Counted from the first letter of the stretch, positions 11,403 to 24,854 are shown. The stretch: DNA of 64,000 nt from Schistocephalus solidus (GCA_017591395.1 WEDG01000341.1:230438-294437); one strand, 5' to 3'. Notes: generated by a model from the sequence alone, not told the origin. A program made the numbers and translations.

Positions 11403-11434
11403 GGTAAAATAAAATAAATTAAACTAAACTAAAT
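11403..11434 (+). repeat. Retroelement-like 3' tail, TAAAC-type repeats
   Basis: 'aaaataaaataaattaaact' followed by 'aaactaaata' resembles the short AT-rich tandem tails that end LINE or Penelope-like copies elsewhere in this window (about 40014-40055, 59312-59330). Sequence upstream (about 11180-11400) could be a decayed 3' region but has no identifiable domain. Confidence 0.35.
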
Positions 11435-13190
11435 ACCACCCTTAAGTACTTTCAAAGCCTTTTGTCTGTCTGCAAGTGGTCTGGGAAATCAAGTAGTTAT
11501 TTTGGTAAGAGGAAATTTAAAAGAAGATTCCAAAACTACAGGTTTACAGGATGGTTTTTGAGCAGGCTTTTGAAAATTCGTACACGCTTTGACTGGTATT
11601 TTATATGTGGAAGGATCTTCAATGCATGTCGGTATACGGAATGTCGTGAGGGACTACAAAGGATGCTGGAAATCGAAATTGCAAGCAAATAAAACAACAA
11701 GCCATTGCAGTATGGTTAAGATCTAATAAATAAGCTCCTATAGGGGTAACAGGTAACACCATATTTATGGCACGAGTACTAGCTAAAAACCCAGACACGT
11801 GTTTCACCGAATTCTGCCGCTGCTTTGCATACCGTTGAGGGGTAAGGCTCATTAGTGGGTCTCCAAGCATTTCCTGCGTGTTTCCTGGTAGGTATTTCAT
11901 TTTAGCTATTGCTGCTGATTAATTTCCTCAGAAATTTCGCAGGAAATTAAAGGCTGCAAATGAGATTCAGTGATACTGTTGAGTTATCTGATTTATGCCA
12001 CCTCGCGAATTCAGATCTCCACTGTTTTTCAGCACAAATGGAATTAGCTATCACTTTGTGGCCTAATGATCGCGAACCAGCTCCTCAGACTTCTGAAGTT
12101 TGAAGTTCTTTCAAATGATTTAAATTAAGTTCATGAGTTCGACGGCCTGTAAAACTATTATGCTTTTCATTTAACAATCTTAATAGAACTCTTTTGTGGG
12201 ATCAATATCTGAGGTCGTCGCATTTCTGTATGACCCTCTGCAAAGTCATATATCTGCTTTCGGCGTTTATAAACGAGTATGATATCCAGTAAGCAGCTGG
12301 GAAAATGCCGCTTGAAATTGCCACAGAAAAAATGGCAATGTTAGCAAACATAAAACAAATTTGAGCCGCGAACCTTCCGACTTCGACCGGCCGCCCACTT
12401 TTTCTGGTTGTGTGACTTCCCTATTTCACGTACTCTTTCATTAACTAGGTACTAATGACTAACTGTTAAGTCTCCCTAATCGACTGTATCTGTCTTATTT
12501 AAATGGCTTGATTTGTCTTGTGAACTATAGGAGCAGCTTGCCACTTAGAACATTATTATGCAAGTTTGTAGATAACTGTGGACAGGCAGTACTCTAGAGA
12601 GGAAATTCATTTGCTCCGTTCGGTGACGATACAATATATCCCTGGATCTACGTATACAAATGTCAAGCTCTACCTAATGCAACTATGTGTGGTTAACGCC
12701 TCAGAATTTTTCTCACATATTTGGGTTTCATGCAAAACAGTGAACATCACGACATAACTTAAAAACATAAATACTGTCGGCCGGACCGGGAGGGAGCCTC
12801 AAGGCCGAAGGAAACTAGTAAAGGCGTTGTCTATCACCCTCACCAAATAAAATGAAATTCTGTTAACGATCGGTAAGCGTTCATCAGCGAACAGAGATAC
12901 TGTCCATAAATCCCTCATTACAAGTGAACAGCAAGACTCCCATTGTAACTAGTTCAATTCACTTTGTTAAGCATTTAGTTGCTCATCCAGTAAATCAAAC
13001 ATATTTCTTCGAGGCAGTGACTGTTTGTGCGACCCCCCTATCCATCAGGGAATGCTTCTATCACCCCGCTACCGAACACAATGGATAGGTATGCGTACAA
13101 CACGAGAACTGTGGTAGTAGGGGGTGGGGTAAAGGACAAAAACGTGACGGTAACACGTTGTCAGTGTAAGTAATTTATGTACTTACCGGC
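11435..13190. other. Unassigned DNA
   Basis: Frames at 11462-11692 (+) and 11619-11900 (-) overlap each other and show no family motif. No further signal is seen up to 13190. Confidence 0.5.
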
Positions 13191-13345
13191 ATCGGTTAAT
13201 TAAACAGGTTATTTTGCACTCAGTTAGACCGTAATACGTTCCTACCTACTCGCCAACCTAACTCTAACCCCAATTCTCCTCCTAACCTAATTCCAATCCA
13301 TTGTCTTCTTTAGCTTTAGCATTTGTTGCCGACATAGGGGGTCGC
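13190..13345 (-). repeat. Element Z fragment, inverted
   Basis: The run 'cgccaacctaactctaaccc' followed by 'ccaatccattgtctt' is the diverged reverse complement of the 'caatggatggggttgggatt' block of the Z element at about 19226-19250. Flanking words such as 'gcatttgttgccgacat' also recur in Z copies. Confidence 0.45.
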
Positions 13346-16300
13346 AGGAGCAGACCTTGCCATAAAGCTTACCTGGACGAGACTTTAAAACGTATAATCG
13401 TGCAGCATACTTCAAAATCAGTTTATTCATCACGGTTTGCCAGAGTTCAATAAGCTTCTTTCATGCCGACTGCAAAAATACACTGGGCAAACAGTGACTA
13501 CCTAAATGGCTGTAATTATTCCATTGGTTTGCGATGCCTTTATAAAGTCAAATATATTTCATCGAAAACATGCACATAAGTATTCATTATTGTTCTTAAA
13601 TGGTAGAAGATTACGTCTTCTTCAAACTTCATACTTTAAAAAGTTCAGCGTGCAGTTTAGAAAGTTTTACTAATTATGTTTTTCAGGACCATTCATTCAC
13701 CGAGTAGAGTATCCCTCCGTCTATAAATGCCGTGCATAAGGAATTCAAGATAGTCCACAGTCATAACGAAATTGCATGAATCCTATATAACATTTTCTGA
13801 ACTGCGTAGAGAAATCTACGATTTTCATCACCTGGACTGTATAGAGAAGAAAGATTGGAAACCCTGTGGATGGGATTCAATAACAGTTAGAAAGTAACAA
13901 AGTCTTTTTAAAACAGCAAAATACCCTTTTTGAACCATAAAATTTAAATAAAAATTAATTTGCTACCAATGAGTACAAGTGGAAAACGTTACGCTTGCTT
14001 TCTATAAAATATATTTTGAATTAATAAGGAGCTCGCAAATCAATGGAAAAACACATATACTACATGCATACTCTTTTTTTCAAAAACGTTTAATTTTTTA
14101 AGACAGACGGAAAGAAATTTTTTCAAAGGCCGGTAATATGTCGTTATTTATGCTAAGTTGTCGATCACATAAGCTTGCGCGCTGTCAAACGTGAGATAGA
14201 AGGGTCCAAGAAGCTTCGCATATGTCAACCTCCATCACCAAGTGTCCGCTCCCGATACTCGCATAACTCGCATACTATTCAGCCGTGGGTTCACGCGGAT
14301 GCCGTAGCATCGATCGTTATAGTTAAATTAAGCATTTCATAAGGTTTCCTGTAAGCGCGGGCTTATCCCCAGCAGCCACTCGGATTGTTGCTACGAGATT
14401 GACGCCTCTAGAACCTAACCACACTCTACAGCAGTGGCAAACAAACTTATTTGAAAGCGGTTCATCGTCGACCTCTCACTGTACCGTCATTGGGATTTGT
14501 GATATATTATAAAGCATTTGGTGTCCCAGACCCCAGCCTTCCGCGCCCTGCTAGCACTGACACCGCTGAGCCGTGACTGCTTATTTCCCAGACCCGGTTA
14601 TTTCGGTTATCAACTTTAAATCGGTAGATTGCTATTTCCCTAGTCAGTGAGTTGTACTGCTGCGGGCACTGAGTTAGAAGAGAATTCGTCTTGGATGCAA
14701 CATTAACAATACAGCACAGTCGCTTATTCCTCCACGAAGGTTTATGCGATTTTTAGCGTTCCCGTTAAACGTTTGCAACATTCAGCGAGCGTACATACGT
14801 GGATAAATATCACTACGAACCACTTTTTGTCAAACCTGCGAATTGCTGTATTCTTGCCGGTCATTACATGTAAAATAGACGTTGATGCTGCCGATAGAAG
14901 GACCAATAGGTTTATGTTTAGCTAGTACATTCTGATCTTATCTGCATGTAGATATCAGGCTCAGAAAGACGTTGGGTGCATTAGAGAGGAAAGCGAAATT
15001 GAAGCTAAGGCAGCGAAATTCATCTGCGTAATAAATCAGCGTATTCACCAGTAAACTAAATCCAAAGACCTTGTATTTATCAAGACAACCTGACATCTGG
15101 TGGCATAATTCGGCCTTCAGGGTAAGAAAAGTGAGAATTCAAGGGCTCCTAGGTAATGTGATTTTGATAGCATTCTCAGTTACGGTAGATCTAAATCACT
15201 CCTATCATAGCTTGGTATATCTGAAGTGGGAACAAGGTCGTGTGTGGCACGCGCAAATGAGACTTTAGATTTGTCAGCCACTGAGCCGGTGACCATCTCC
15301 AGTCGTCTTCACATTGTCTTGTCAGTAGAACACCGTATGTGAACAGATCAAATTCGTCGCTGAGTCCACTCCGTGGAACATTCAGTGCGCGTCGTCACTT
15401 CGGTTGATCAACTACTTAGAACTATGCACGAAAGTTTGAGAATCTACGTCCATATTCCTTGTAAGTTCTGAATTTCAACTTTTTAGTTCGCGTTATTGCG
15501 GTATAACGGAAAAGTGCTATGCAATATAATTAGAGGCTTGGTGAGGTAGGCAATAAATTGCGTATTTTCCTAGTTTACGAAAAGACTGTTTTATAATTAG
15601 AAACTTCACCGATAATCCAGTGGTGTAAAAAATCTTATTGAAAAACGGAAAGAGGAGAAAGCTGGTACTTTTCTATTAATAAGGTAATGGCAGATACTCG
15701 TCACAAAGAACAGGTAAATAGATGCTCATCTCATAAAGGTGTTTAAAACAATTTATCTTCCAAATCAATCTGAAAGGACAGCGTAAACTCTTTCAATTTT
15801 GTACAAAAACCAAGGATGATTTGTGCAGCAAATAAACGGGACATTTTAATCAACCTAAAATTCCATAATTTGTAATTTGTCAATTGTAGCAGGCTTTGAA
15901 TATCCTCCAGTGGAAGTAATTTAAAATCTCAGCTAGCGAAAAATATCTCTAAGCATACACGAAGCATCGCACATTTTCAGCATTTAAAAAGTCAGTGAAA
16001 TTATCCAATTTATTTAAGGTTCTTTCAAATTCCGCTTTCTAAATCGTATTAAGATCAGGACTAGTTCTTTCTGGAAAACGGTATATAATTTTCTACCAAA
16101 AATTCGTAAGCACTCACTCAGTTTCCGTTGAACTACGATGGGTACTTTTGTGCAACTTTAGTGAAGGTGCTGAAAAATGTTATTTTTAACTTAAAACAAT
16201 AACTTTATCGCCCGAAGGTACGTGCATCACCATATAATCCGACAAAAATGTCGTTGTTTCATTTTTATTTGGTTGCATTAGCAGTGACATAAAAATTGCC

Positions 16301-16600
16301 ATTTTTTTACTTTTTATGCTCAAACTTTGTGCCAAGTGATGGAACTGGAGTCAACATCTTCAGTAGTTTCCATGACTGTAATGTTCCTGAGGTTTCAGAG
16401 AGTGTGGTGTACTTTGAGGCTCATCACAGTCGAATTATTCTACCCTCTCAACTTGACTGGTTTTAACCAGTTTTTTTACCAGGATTTGCAGGCTATGGGA
16501 AATATGGTAAGATTCCTAGTCCCAGTGTAGGTAATTTCACAACGTCCTTCTAGGGGACCCTTATCTCCGTCAATATCTTAAAGGCAAGAGATTCTTTTGT
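13345..16600. other. Long unassigned AT-rich stretch
   Basis: More than 3 kb with almost no frame above 60 codons. The only recognisable pieces are a short 'tgtgtggcacgcgcaaatga' segment near 15238-15260, which resembles 32038-32060, and scattered A/T runs. This is intergenic or intronic. Confidence 0.55.
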
Positions 16601-16610
16601 CCTCCTACAC

Positions 16611-16627
16611 AGAGAGAGAGAGAGAGA
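16611..16627. repeat. (AG)n microsatellite
   Basis: About eight AG units ahead of 'aaagatcag'. Confidence 0.9.
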
Positions 16628-16629
16628 AA

Positions 16630-18250
16630 GATCAGTTAAAAATTTCTTCAGCTTTCCCTTACACTAGTGCGGAAGTTGTGGTGGTCTTTGCTGCGCACAG
16701 GTCATCTGACCGCTGTAAGATGTGTGAAGGCGCTGTTTGATTGACGGCGCAGGAAATTGCTGACTACTCTTTTCGGGGTGTGCTTACCACCCTACCCAGC
16801 GCCTGAACCCTTTCCTGTGTAGGCAGCTCATTAACTCGCATCTGTAGCCCTCGACATACTGTCGCCTCAGCACTCAACTGGGCAGGGAGGCTTAAGATTT
16901 CCGGGTAAGAACCAAATCACCTCCACTTCTGCAACCATTTAAACGTGTCAATCTTTAGTAACTAGCACGCCTGCAGTGTGTTACCAAATGGGCTGCACTG
17001 TTTCGACCACGGTAAGTTTCTTTATTTTTTCACTGCAAGTCCTGTGGTTTTTCCTTTCCTGGGCAGCAACATGTGCTTTTACACCCACTGCCTGTCCGTG
17101 TGCTTTATCACTGTGGGGAGGGGGGGGAATCGTGCGCGGATAAGCTGTTGCTGTCCGCGGACTAGGTTAGACGGTTGCTTGGGTGAACTGAAAATTTGCG
17201 TTTAACTGCACAGGGAATCTGCGGGTGGGTAAATCTGACGAAAAGGGGACAGTGTGGGTGATTGCGGAAAACAGCGGCCGTCTATCAGAGCTGCTTGCGC
17301 TATTTCAGGCTTTGGAAGTCAGCAGGCGCCGGATACTGTATGGGTGGTGGCAAAGGGAGATAAGTATCTTCCGATATATTTATCTCTGCACCTCGTTAAG
17401 AGAGGGAGAATTCGTCAAAACATGATCGTACGACGGCTAGTTAGCTGTGCAGAACTGAAGACTGGGTTAGCATGGTGAAGATAAAAAATATTGAAAAAAA
17501 CCGTAACACTCCATTAGGCTGCGTTTTTATTACACAAATTGTGGGAAGAATAAATTGAAGAAATGTGCCCGGGACACTATTTTTGGAGTGTCCTCCGTGA
17601 TGGCAAATAACACATGAGCGTACTGTCCTGTAAGTAAAGGGACTTCTGTTATTACTTTTTTTTAGGATGCTGTGTGTTGTAAAAACCCAAACAGTCTTTA
17701 AAAACCCGAAACTTGCATCGAAGCACTGATGGATAAGAGGATTCAGGTCTAGCTCCGTCTACTATTTTCTAGTTGCCCAGTTTTTGAGCTCGTGTCAATT
17801 TTTCACCTATCAAGTAAAAACAGCTGTTCTTTTTGAGGCCCTGACGGCCACAAGGGTGGAGTCACCCAATCCTTTGCATAGGACATAGTTTTAATAATAC
17901 ATAATAACATAACGCCAATTAACTCAGTTATTCAAATTCCTATCTGCTGAAATGGAGTCAGAATGTGGAGAACAGTTGACGGAATATGTTCAAATCTGTA
18001 AAAAACTACAGTTCACGCATTTTTATGACAAATGAACATTCCATGGCCACGTTTGTATGCATTAACCCCTCAAGTCAAGCAAGCTGTGCGTCACTGGAGT
18101 AGCAGAGGCACGTTAAAGGACTACGATTACGACTGAATCCGTACGCATTCAGATGCAGTTTCTCAATCCAGATGTGTATGCGCTGATACCTCGGTTCCCT
18201 AATAGACTTTGACTTCGAACTTTCAGTTAAAACTCGTACGCTGGCATTGT
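16630..18250. other. Unassigned DNA
   Basis: Contains a GC-richer patch at about 16960-17470 with overlapping 66-75 codon plus-strand frames (16978-17205, 17225-17425, 17254-17478). They lie in different frames and show no known motif. Nothing else is recognised. Confidence 0.4.
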
Positions 18251-18317
18251 GGCAGTCCGTTCCCACAATACGCGGCTTAGTTCGCCGCTCTTGGTCGAGG
18301 CAGTCGGCTCGAGTGAT

Positions 18318-18528
18318 GGCCGGCGCAGAAGCTGACTCACACCGTCCGTCTTACACTCCTGCTGGGACTACCCGAGTCTTGGCACCGGCTTCGCGAGTGC
18401 TCGAAACCAATCAACGCGCGGCATTTCGCTGATCGGCTGCAGGCGACAATTGACGCGCTGGGGTCAAGCGGTCTGAACAGCAACTGGCCTGAGGAGACCG
18501 CTAGCTACAGCTGTGTGCAGAGCCCCTT
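18318..18528 (+). pseudogene. GC-rich protein-like segment, possible Ty3/gypsy integrase tail
   Basis: After a TGA at about 18315-18317, the plus strand stays open for about 70 codons in a frame reading 'LTLLLGLPESWH', then 'NARHFADRLQATIDALGSSG', ending at a TAA near 18528. The spacing of a 'LLGL' motif, a 'CS' and a later 'FADRL' resembles the region downstream of the integrase core of mag/K02A2.6-type gypsy elements. The similarity is weak and from memory. Base composition is clearly richer in GC than the flanks, which supports a foreign or coding origin. It could equally be a host exon. Confidence 0.25.
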
Positions 18529-18811
18529 GTAAGCTCTTTGCCTCAGTAAAAGCTCGTCCTACCTAATCCGTCCTCCCTTCGTGTTATCCATCTTACGACT
18601 TCGACAGCCTCCCTTTAGGCTATAGTTTTTCAGCCCCAAGTGATAAGGTCCACTCGATTGAGCGCACCGGTGGCACGCGTCGTCAGGTCTTACCTACGAA
18701 GTGGACTTACTCTGCACCTACCCCCGTTCCCTATTTCTACATCCAGAGCATTCTAATGGCAACAAAAATTTAATATGACTGGCGATGGGTGTGTTTGCTG
18801 TTGTCTTAAAA

Positions 18812-19348
18812 TTGGCAAGAACGAAATATGCGACACAACTCAGGGAACAAAGAATAGGTCAGCGTGCAATACGCGACCGTGCGTCATGCCAACGTAACCC
18901 TAACTATATTCATGGTGCTCGTTGGGATTAGCACTCGTTGCAGGTAAGCGGACCGAAGTATCAGGTGGAATGGTAACTTTATAGGCAGTGACTATAAGGA
19001 CACCGTGGTAGTTTCAAAGCGCATCCGTTTTACTTTGATAATGAAAGATTGCGCAGAGCGGGCCTCATTCTTGCTCCCGTCAAGAGTCAGAATGAAAGTA
19101 GGTCAGGTCGGCCAGGAATTATATTGCACAGTGAGAAGTAAAGCGACCGGATATCGCAATCCACGCACTGGTTGGGGCAACAAACTATTGTGTGACCCTA
19201 CCAGCACAATGACCCAAACGAAAACAATGGATGGGGTTGGGATTAGGTTGGCGTTCTTCTTTTCTTCATTTAGCCCAACCATCGGTCTCGGATTGCTCGC
19301 TGACCTATCCTTTGTTCCCTAAGTTGGGTCATATAGTACGTTGCCACC
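18812..19348. mobile_element. Non-autonomous DNA transposon Z with terminal inverted repeats
   Basis: A 537-bp element. The left end (18812-18864) and the reverse complement of the right end (19299-19348) share an imperfect inverted repeat of about 50 bp, including 'gggaacaaag' followed by 'ataggtcagcg'. The element is bracketed by TAAAA at 18807-18811 and 19349-19353, a plausible 5-bp target duplication (a TA duplication is the alternative reading). The interior has no transposase; the 105-codon frame at 19005-19322 is repeat-internal. Related diverged copies lie at 2730-2885, 3150-3725 and 13190-13345. The class is MITE-like and the superfamily is undetermined. Confidence 0.7.
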
Positions 19349-19353
19349 TAAAA

Positions 19354-21680
19354 GTTGAACAGCATGTTACACATACGACCTGGTCTCGAACTCCAAATGT
19401 ATAAGGCTTTCGAGGAAATCCGTGCTTTATGATTACATTATATAAGAGTTAGTCCATCGTGTCCCGTTACCCTGAGTACAATCAATTTTTACTGTCACTT
19501 GATGGTCTATCAAGCCACAGCCGTCATTATGTCGTGATAGCTTACGAACGCGCTTGGTGGCTATAATGAGGAACATAAGATCTGGGTCTGAATACCTCGG
19601 TGTCACTTTCTCTTTCTTTTTCCACGTTCCAGTGCATTCCGGGTTAAACTGACTGAAGATGAGATGGGGCGCAGGAGGTGATAGATGCACCTGCTCCTAG
19701 ACGATACCTAGCACATTCTAAGAACATTGATAAATGGTGTGGCCGAATCGCTGCTCGAGTATCGAGGGATAACTTTTGGATCTTTGAAGTGTACATGCAT
19801 ATGATCTAACAGGATCAATTATTTGCGAAGCTTGTGGTACACAAAGTTACCTGGGCTTCTCTGTTTCGGCAATCATCGTCTTTCATATGCATGTGGCCGA
19901 ATGTACTTGAACAGGGGTCCAAGTTTTTCGGGCATGAGAGGCTCTGGCCGTAGGGGGATTTCGGTAGCGTCCACATTTATTGTGGATGCAGACCAAAAAA
20001 CTATAATATGATATTGCAATGAGGGCCAGCGGGATGGGTGTCATCAGTGGTGATTTCGGTATTGTTTTGTGGTTTTGGGAGGACAGTGGTTGCGATGCCG
20101 TTGCAGTTTAGTCCAAGGTGTCAAATAAGGCTGATCCACATCCCGAATGTCACTTGTCAGTGCTGAGCGTTGGAAAAGTTACATCAATCCATCTTGTGCG
20201 CTTGACATTTTACCTGGGACTCACATATTCAAACGAGCTCGAAGATTATTACTCGGGTTTTCTAAGACAGATCTGTCCATCCAGAGTAAAAGTTCCGCAG
20301 AACCCTTGGTTAACTTACACGTGCTCCGGTGAATCCTTTGGAGTGTCCTTGTGTTGTAGTTTCTTATTCACCCTCGCTACCAACACCCGTAGTAGTTCAA
20401 TCGTATAATAATCTCCTGGGCAGACGATTGTTGGCCATCCTTTCGAGGTCGGCGCCTCATTGCAGTTGGATTTGCTTCTACATCAAATGGATGCTCAGCA
20501 CACCCGTTTTTTTCAGTTCCGCAGGGTCCGTGATCCACTCTTGGCACTTCGTCCTCACTGCTCCTCGGGTACACGTGGTAAAGATCTCTTGCTTCCTTTT
20601 CGTACACATTCTAGCTCTTGGACTAAAAGTTTATATTAATCTTTGAGTCAAAATCGATCAGATTCAGCGAAGGAGGATGTATCCACGCTGTCTTCTTTCA
20701 GTTAGGAAGGTGGTTGGCAGTATGTATGACAAGGGGTTTATCTTGCGAAAGTCTGCAGTTAAGAGAATTCTTAAGCATTGCATTTATTTGCCCCTTGGTA
20801 ACCCATCATCCCTCAGCCCCAATCTGTTATCGCGTAGGCATCAAACTCACCGAAGGCCATCCACTAGGAGAGTAAACAGATTTTCCTAGCACCTGCTCCT
20901 CACGTCGTCAGAGCGTGTCACTGCGGAGAGGAGCGTAGGGGCTGGTAATTGGAGCGAATTTAGTCCCGCTGAATGTAAACCTTGACGTGATGAAAGGGGA
21001 CAGTGGTTTTCTGGTTAGGTGAGTTGACGTCCTGAGGAGGCCGCTTCAGTGGCAGAGACGAATCCAAGGTCAATTACTTCTTCCTTGGGACGCCGCTGCG
21101 GAAGAAAGTATATTCTGAACCAACCACCCTTAAATTTCCATGTACGATAAGGCAAATATCGTTGAGTACTACAAGTTCCACTTTTCCGAGTGCTCAGGCA
21201 GCCCTCCTCTCCGATAGCTATTTAATTATCTGAAAGAATACAAAACTTGCAATCTGTCCAAAAATAACCATAACGCTTTCTCATTCTATGACAAAATGTT
21301 TTGTTTCAGCAACGATTCTTCATATGTTGCTCAACTATTGAAGCAAACGTTGTAATTTCTGCTTTAGAAATAATAGTATTTATGTATACAATTTCTCGGT
21401 TGAAAATATGTCGCAAAGGATAGAGGGTTAGGAAAGCAGCTAGCCAGAAAACTCATTGGGTTTGCCATTTTTGACTTCTGAATAATAACGTCTTTTTAAA
21501 TTCCAAGCAGTATTTAAAACAGTCTTGATCTGGCAAATTTGCGAGCATATAAAACACCCGTGGTTCGCTCCTATGTATCATAGTTGCAGGAAAAAAATAG
21601 GCAGACAGTCACAAATTAAAGGGCAATCAACAATGGGAAACAACACCCAAATTGCCAATTCCGGTTTCGTTGCCCTCAAA
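19354..21680. other. Unassigned DNA with overlapping short frames
   Basis: Several 60-105 codon frames crowd 19823-20889 on both strands (for example 20118-20408 and 20329-20646 on plus, 20377-20607 on minus). They contradict each other in frame and strand, and none shows a domain. A decayed transposon is possible but not identified. Confidence 0.4.
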
Positions 21681-21689
21681 ATCCGATCG

Positions 21690-21970
21690 CATCCAATCTC
21701 CAGCTCGGGTGGTTCTGGGGCTCAAACCCAGGCTCCTTCATCCCCGAACTTGGTGCCAAAGGCTCTACGCCCTGGCAATTAACCGTGCCCCTGGGAGTTA
21801 AATGAGTCACTGGAGCGAATTCCATGTGCTTAGTATAATTTCGGTGCAGATTACTTTGAACTTCAAGTTGAGTCGTTGGAACTGGAATTGTTAAATTACA
21901 CCCGAGGATTTTCTGTTGAGGGTGGTATCGATTGCAATCAACCTCGTTCGGTGAGCGCCTCTTTATCATT
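21690..21970. repeat. Probable dispersed repeat related to family Y
   Basis: Contains 'ggctcaaaccca', a palindrome-like 'cagggcgtagag/ctctacgccctg' surround and 'ttcggtgagcgcctc'. These words recur in the Y-type repeats at 24760-25190 and 35150-35400. Boundaries are not visible. Confidence 0.35.
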
Positions 21971-24750
21971 ACACCAACAAGTCTAATAGCAGTATGTTTA
22001 TTCCTATTCCTATAATATGCAAACTAATTCAGTAAAAAATATTTGTAGATTCTGTGGTCGTCTGAAAATGAGGGCTTGACTGGTCATATCAATCCCGGTG
22101 AAAATTTTCTTGTTAAATAAATTCATATTTTCAGTAATTTTGAACGTCAGAAACAATAACTACCTAAGAGCACTAAGCTGCGCACAAAATCTTATTTTAT
22201 CGTGATTCAGAATATATAAAAACTGAAATCTCGAACAGATTTTTCGTCAATCATCTGCGACCCCATGGAGCAACTGCCAGAGGCTGGGCTGCCCAGTTTG
22301 TCCTACCCATAAGGTTTCGGATATAATTTCCGAGTTAAAACTGAGCATTATAACATTATCACCAATTATTTTTATGATTGAAATAATAAAATCAGAACCA
22401 GGCATTTCAGGTCCAGCCTCGGTGTCCATACAAGTTTCAAGTGAACTGCGATCTGCTTGAGTTGATTTGCTGTTAGGGTATGGTACTGAATCGCATAATA
22501 CCTTCTTTAAAAAAAAACTGCGTTTTTATAAGAAAACTAAGTGTGTTGTATTGAAAAAATGCCTTTGTCAAAACCTAACCTCGGCAATGCAAAAGAAAAG
22601 GAATTGCATTCCCAGGTATTCTCGTTCTCCTTTTCCGATTAAGAGCGACTGTCTTGTAAACTGGAAACATTCATTAGTAACAGCTTTTTTCTGAAACTCT
22701 AATTAACCTCTTGACTATTTTGAGTATTTCAGACAATGAATGCCATTCACTTTCCCAAAACTAAAACTTTGTCGATGGTAACGATGATACACTTGATCAG
22801 AAACCTGATCAGCCTCTATATTAAATGACATGTCTCACAGACGCATACCTTTTTCTCTCATATTTGCCAAGATAAACGATAAATTGCGACGCACAACTTA
22901 CAAGGAATCAATGGTATTATTCCCATTGGGTATTATGAAAGCTAAAAGGGACCTCTCTGGTGAAGAAGCGTCCATTGCTAACATTTGGAATTTTTTGGCT
23001 GTTTCAGGAATCCTAAGGAATTTACTGCTCTAACATGGTTTTCCTTGGAGAATCCACAGCCAGCCTGCTGTGTGTAATCTTCCATCCTTCTACTACGATA
23101 TTCTGCCATTCCAGGTGAATGATGGACAGCTGGAATAATGACGAGGTCCTTCGACACTTCGGACACTCAAATGTAGTATAATTACGTTAGTTAATTCTAG
23201 GCTTTCAGCTGACAAGGCCTATCCGCGTCGATACGCAATATCTCCAACTACTTCCCATTGCTAATCCGTTTTAATTAAGCAACGCCTAAATCACCGTGGC
23301 ACCCACCTGATCGGGGATGAGGGGTTGTGGACCTCGGCCAGACTGGCCGTTCTTTAGAACCGGTCTAAAATTGGGCCAAATTTCTGTCAAGGGAAGGTCT
23401 GGTTGATGTTGCTTGGAGAATCAGCATTGGCGAGGCGGTGAAGTAGCCAATCCGCTACGGCCTTTAATTATTTTTTTCAGTGGTCGGAGTTAAGGAATAT
23501 TAGATGCAAGTTTTCAACTGTGACGGAGATATTCTCGTGCATAGCAGCCAAGAGCCTCCCCCTCATGCACGCAGATCTGTCTGTTGCGGACATCACAAGT
23601 CAGCTGTCGATCTATATAGCAGCTGTTGTCAGGGCAAACGGAAGTTAGAAATAACTAGGACATGCCCTTTCCCAGTCAGAAACAGACAGAATTCGAAAAG
23701 ACGGCACCATCAAGCTGATGATAGACATCCAGAACAGGTTGTAGAGGTGCCTATTTGGATCACAGCACGTGGGAGGGGTCTTGAATGAGTTCAGCGTAAG
23801 CTAGCATACTGTCTTCATCCAAAAAGCAAACGTTACTTTTAGCCGATCGTCACCACAGCCTCAAATTGTTATGAGGTAAGATAAAAGGAGTGAACGAAGA
23901 TGTGGCAATCACCCCTTCCTCACAGACTAGAAGTACTTTGTCCTCGATTAGGACTGTAACTGTAGTTTCAAAAATGGTGACAACAATTTCAAAGCAGAGG
24001 GTGTTGCCTACAGAATTAGGACCATTAGCAAACTCACGCACCCATTCATCAGAAGTTCAGCCCCGTGACCTCAAATCATATTCAAACACCGCCTATTTTT
24101 GTTTCGAAAGGGGTTCAAGATGAGGGACTAAGGCGAACCTAGATCAGGCCGCGTGGTCTTAGTTCCCGCTGCTGGCAGAACTAATCCCTCCGAAGCCATC
24201 GGAACTTATTTTCATGTCGAATAGGGGACCTCCCAATGATTTTTGCGGACGGAGAGACGAAGGAAGAAAAGGTATGGACAAAGATAAGGGAGAGTGGTGT
24301 GGCTAATGCTGCCTCTTTAACCTTCCTCCGGCACCTCTACTCAAGCCCAGTTTGGCAGGACTTAGGCTTCGAAACGGCATTCTTTCATCCTCGCCATGCA
24401 AATGTCTGCGACGGCCCTCAATTTAATTCCAAGAAGCAACGGAACGAGCGTGTCCCCAAGCACGATCGATGAACGCACTTCCACTGCGGCAATGTAAATA
24501 CCCAGTTTACCGGATCTCAATATCTTAAACTTTTTTTCAATTCGGGCTCTAAGCCCTAGTATTCAAATCAACAGTTTCGGAAGTTCATTTAGGTCATGGG
24601 GTGAGGTCGTTAGTTGGGTGCATATATGTCCCGGTCTAGAATAGAGTCCATGATGTAGTCCGAGAGTACCACATGCAATGGTAACCTCTAGATACGTGTC
24701 TTCAATTTGTATCGGTGTGTATTCTCATGAAATCATTCAAGCATACATCA
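21970..24750. other. Unassigned DNA
   Basis: Includes frames of 60-94 codons (22830-23033, 23504-23788, 23890-24123, 24236-24472, all plus) without recognisable domains. The 23504-23788 frame has several Cys residues but no regular zinc-finger spacing. I cannot distinguish single exons of an unknown gene from chance frames. Confidence 0.4.
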
Positions 24751-24759
24751 TAACATTCG

Positions 24760-24850
24760 TCGGTGAACGCTCACCGATTGTTAACGAAACTCATCCCCCT
24801 CTGCCTTGGGGCTCATTCTCGAGCCCCGCCAGCAGTGGTAGAAGGGCTAG
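24760..24850 (+). repeat. Family Y module
   Basis: The segment with 'cggtgaacgctcaccgattg', 'aaactcatccc', 'tgccttggggctcattctcg' is repeated at 25095-25180 and, more diverged, at 35240-35320. It is the same direct module found between the arms of the foldback element. Confidence 0.55.
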
Positions 24851-24853
24851 TAT

Positions 24854-24854
<1 letters not shown>

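Noticed and set aside
20118..20889. Cluster of overlapping frames as a host gene
   Set aside because: Frames conflict in phase and strand and no domain, splice pattern or conserved block is visible.
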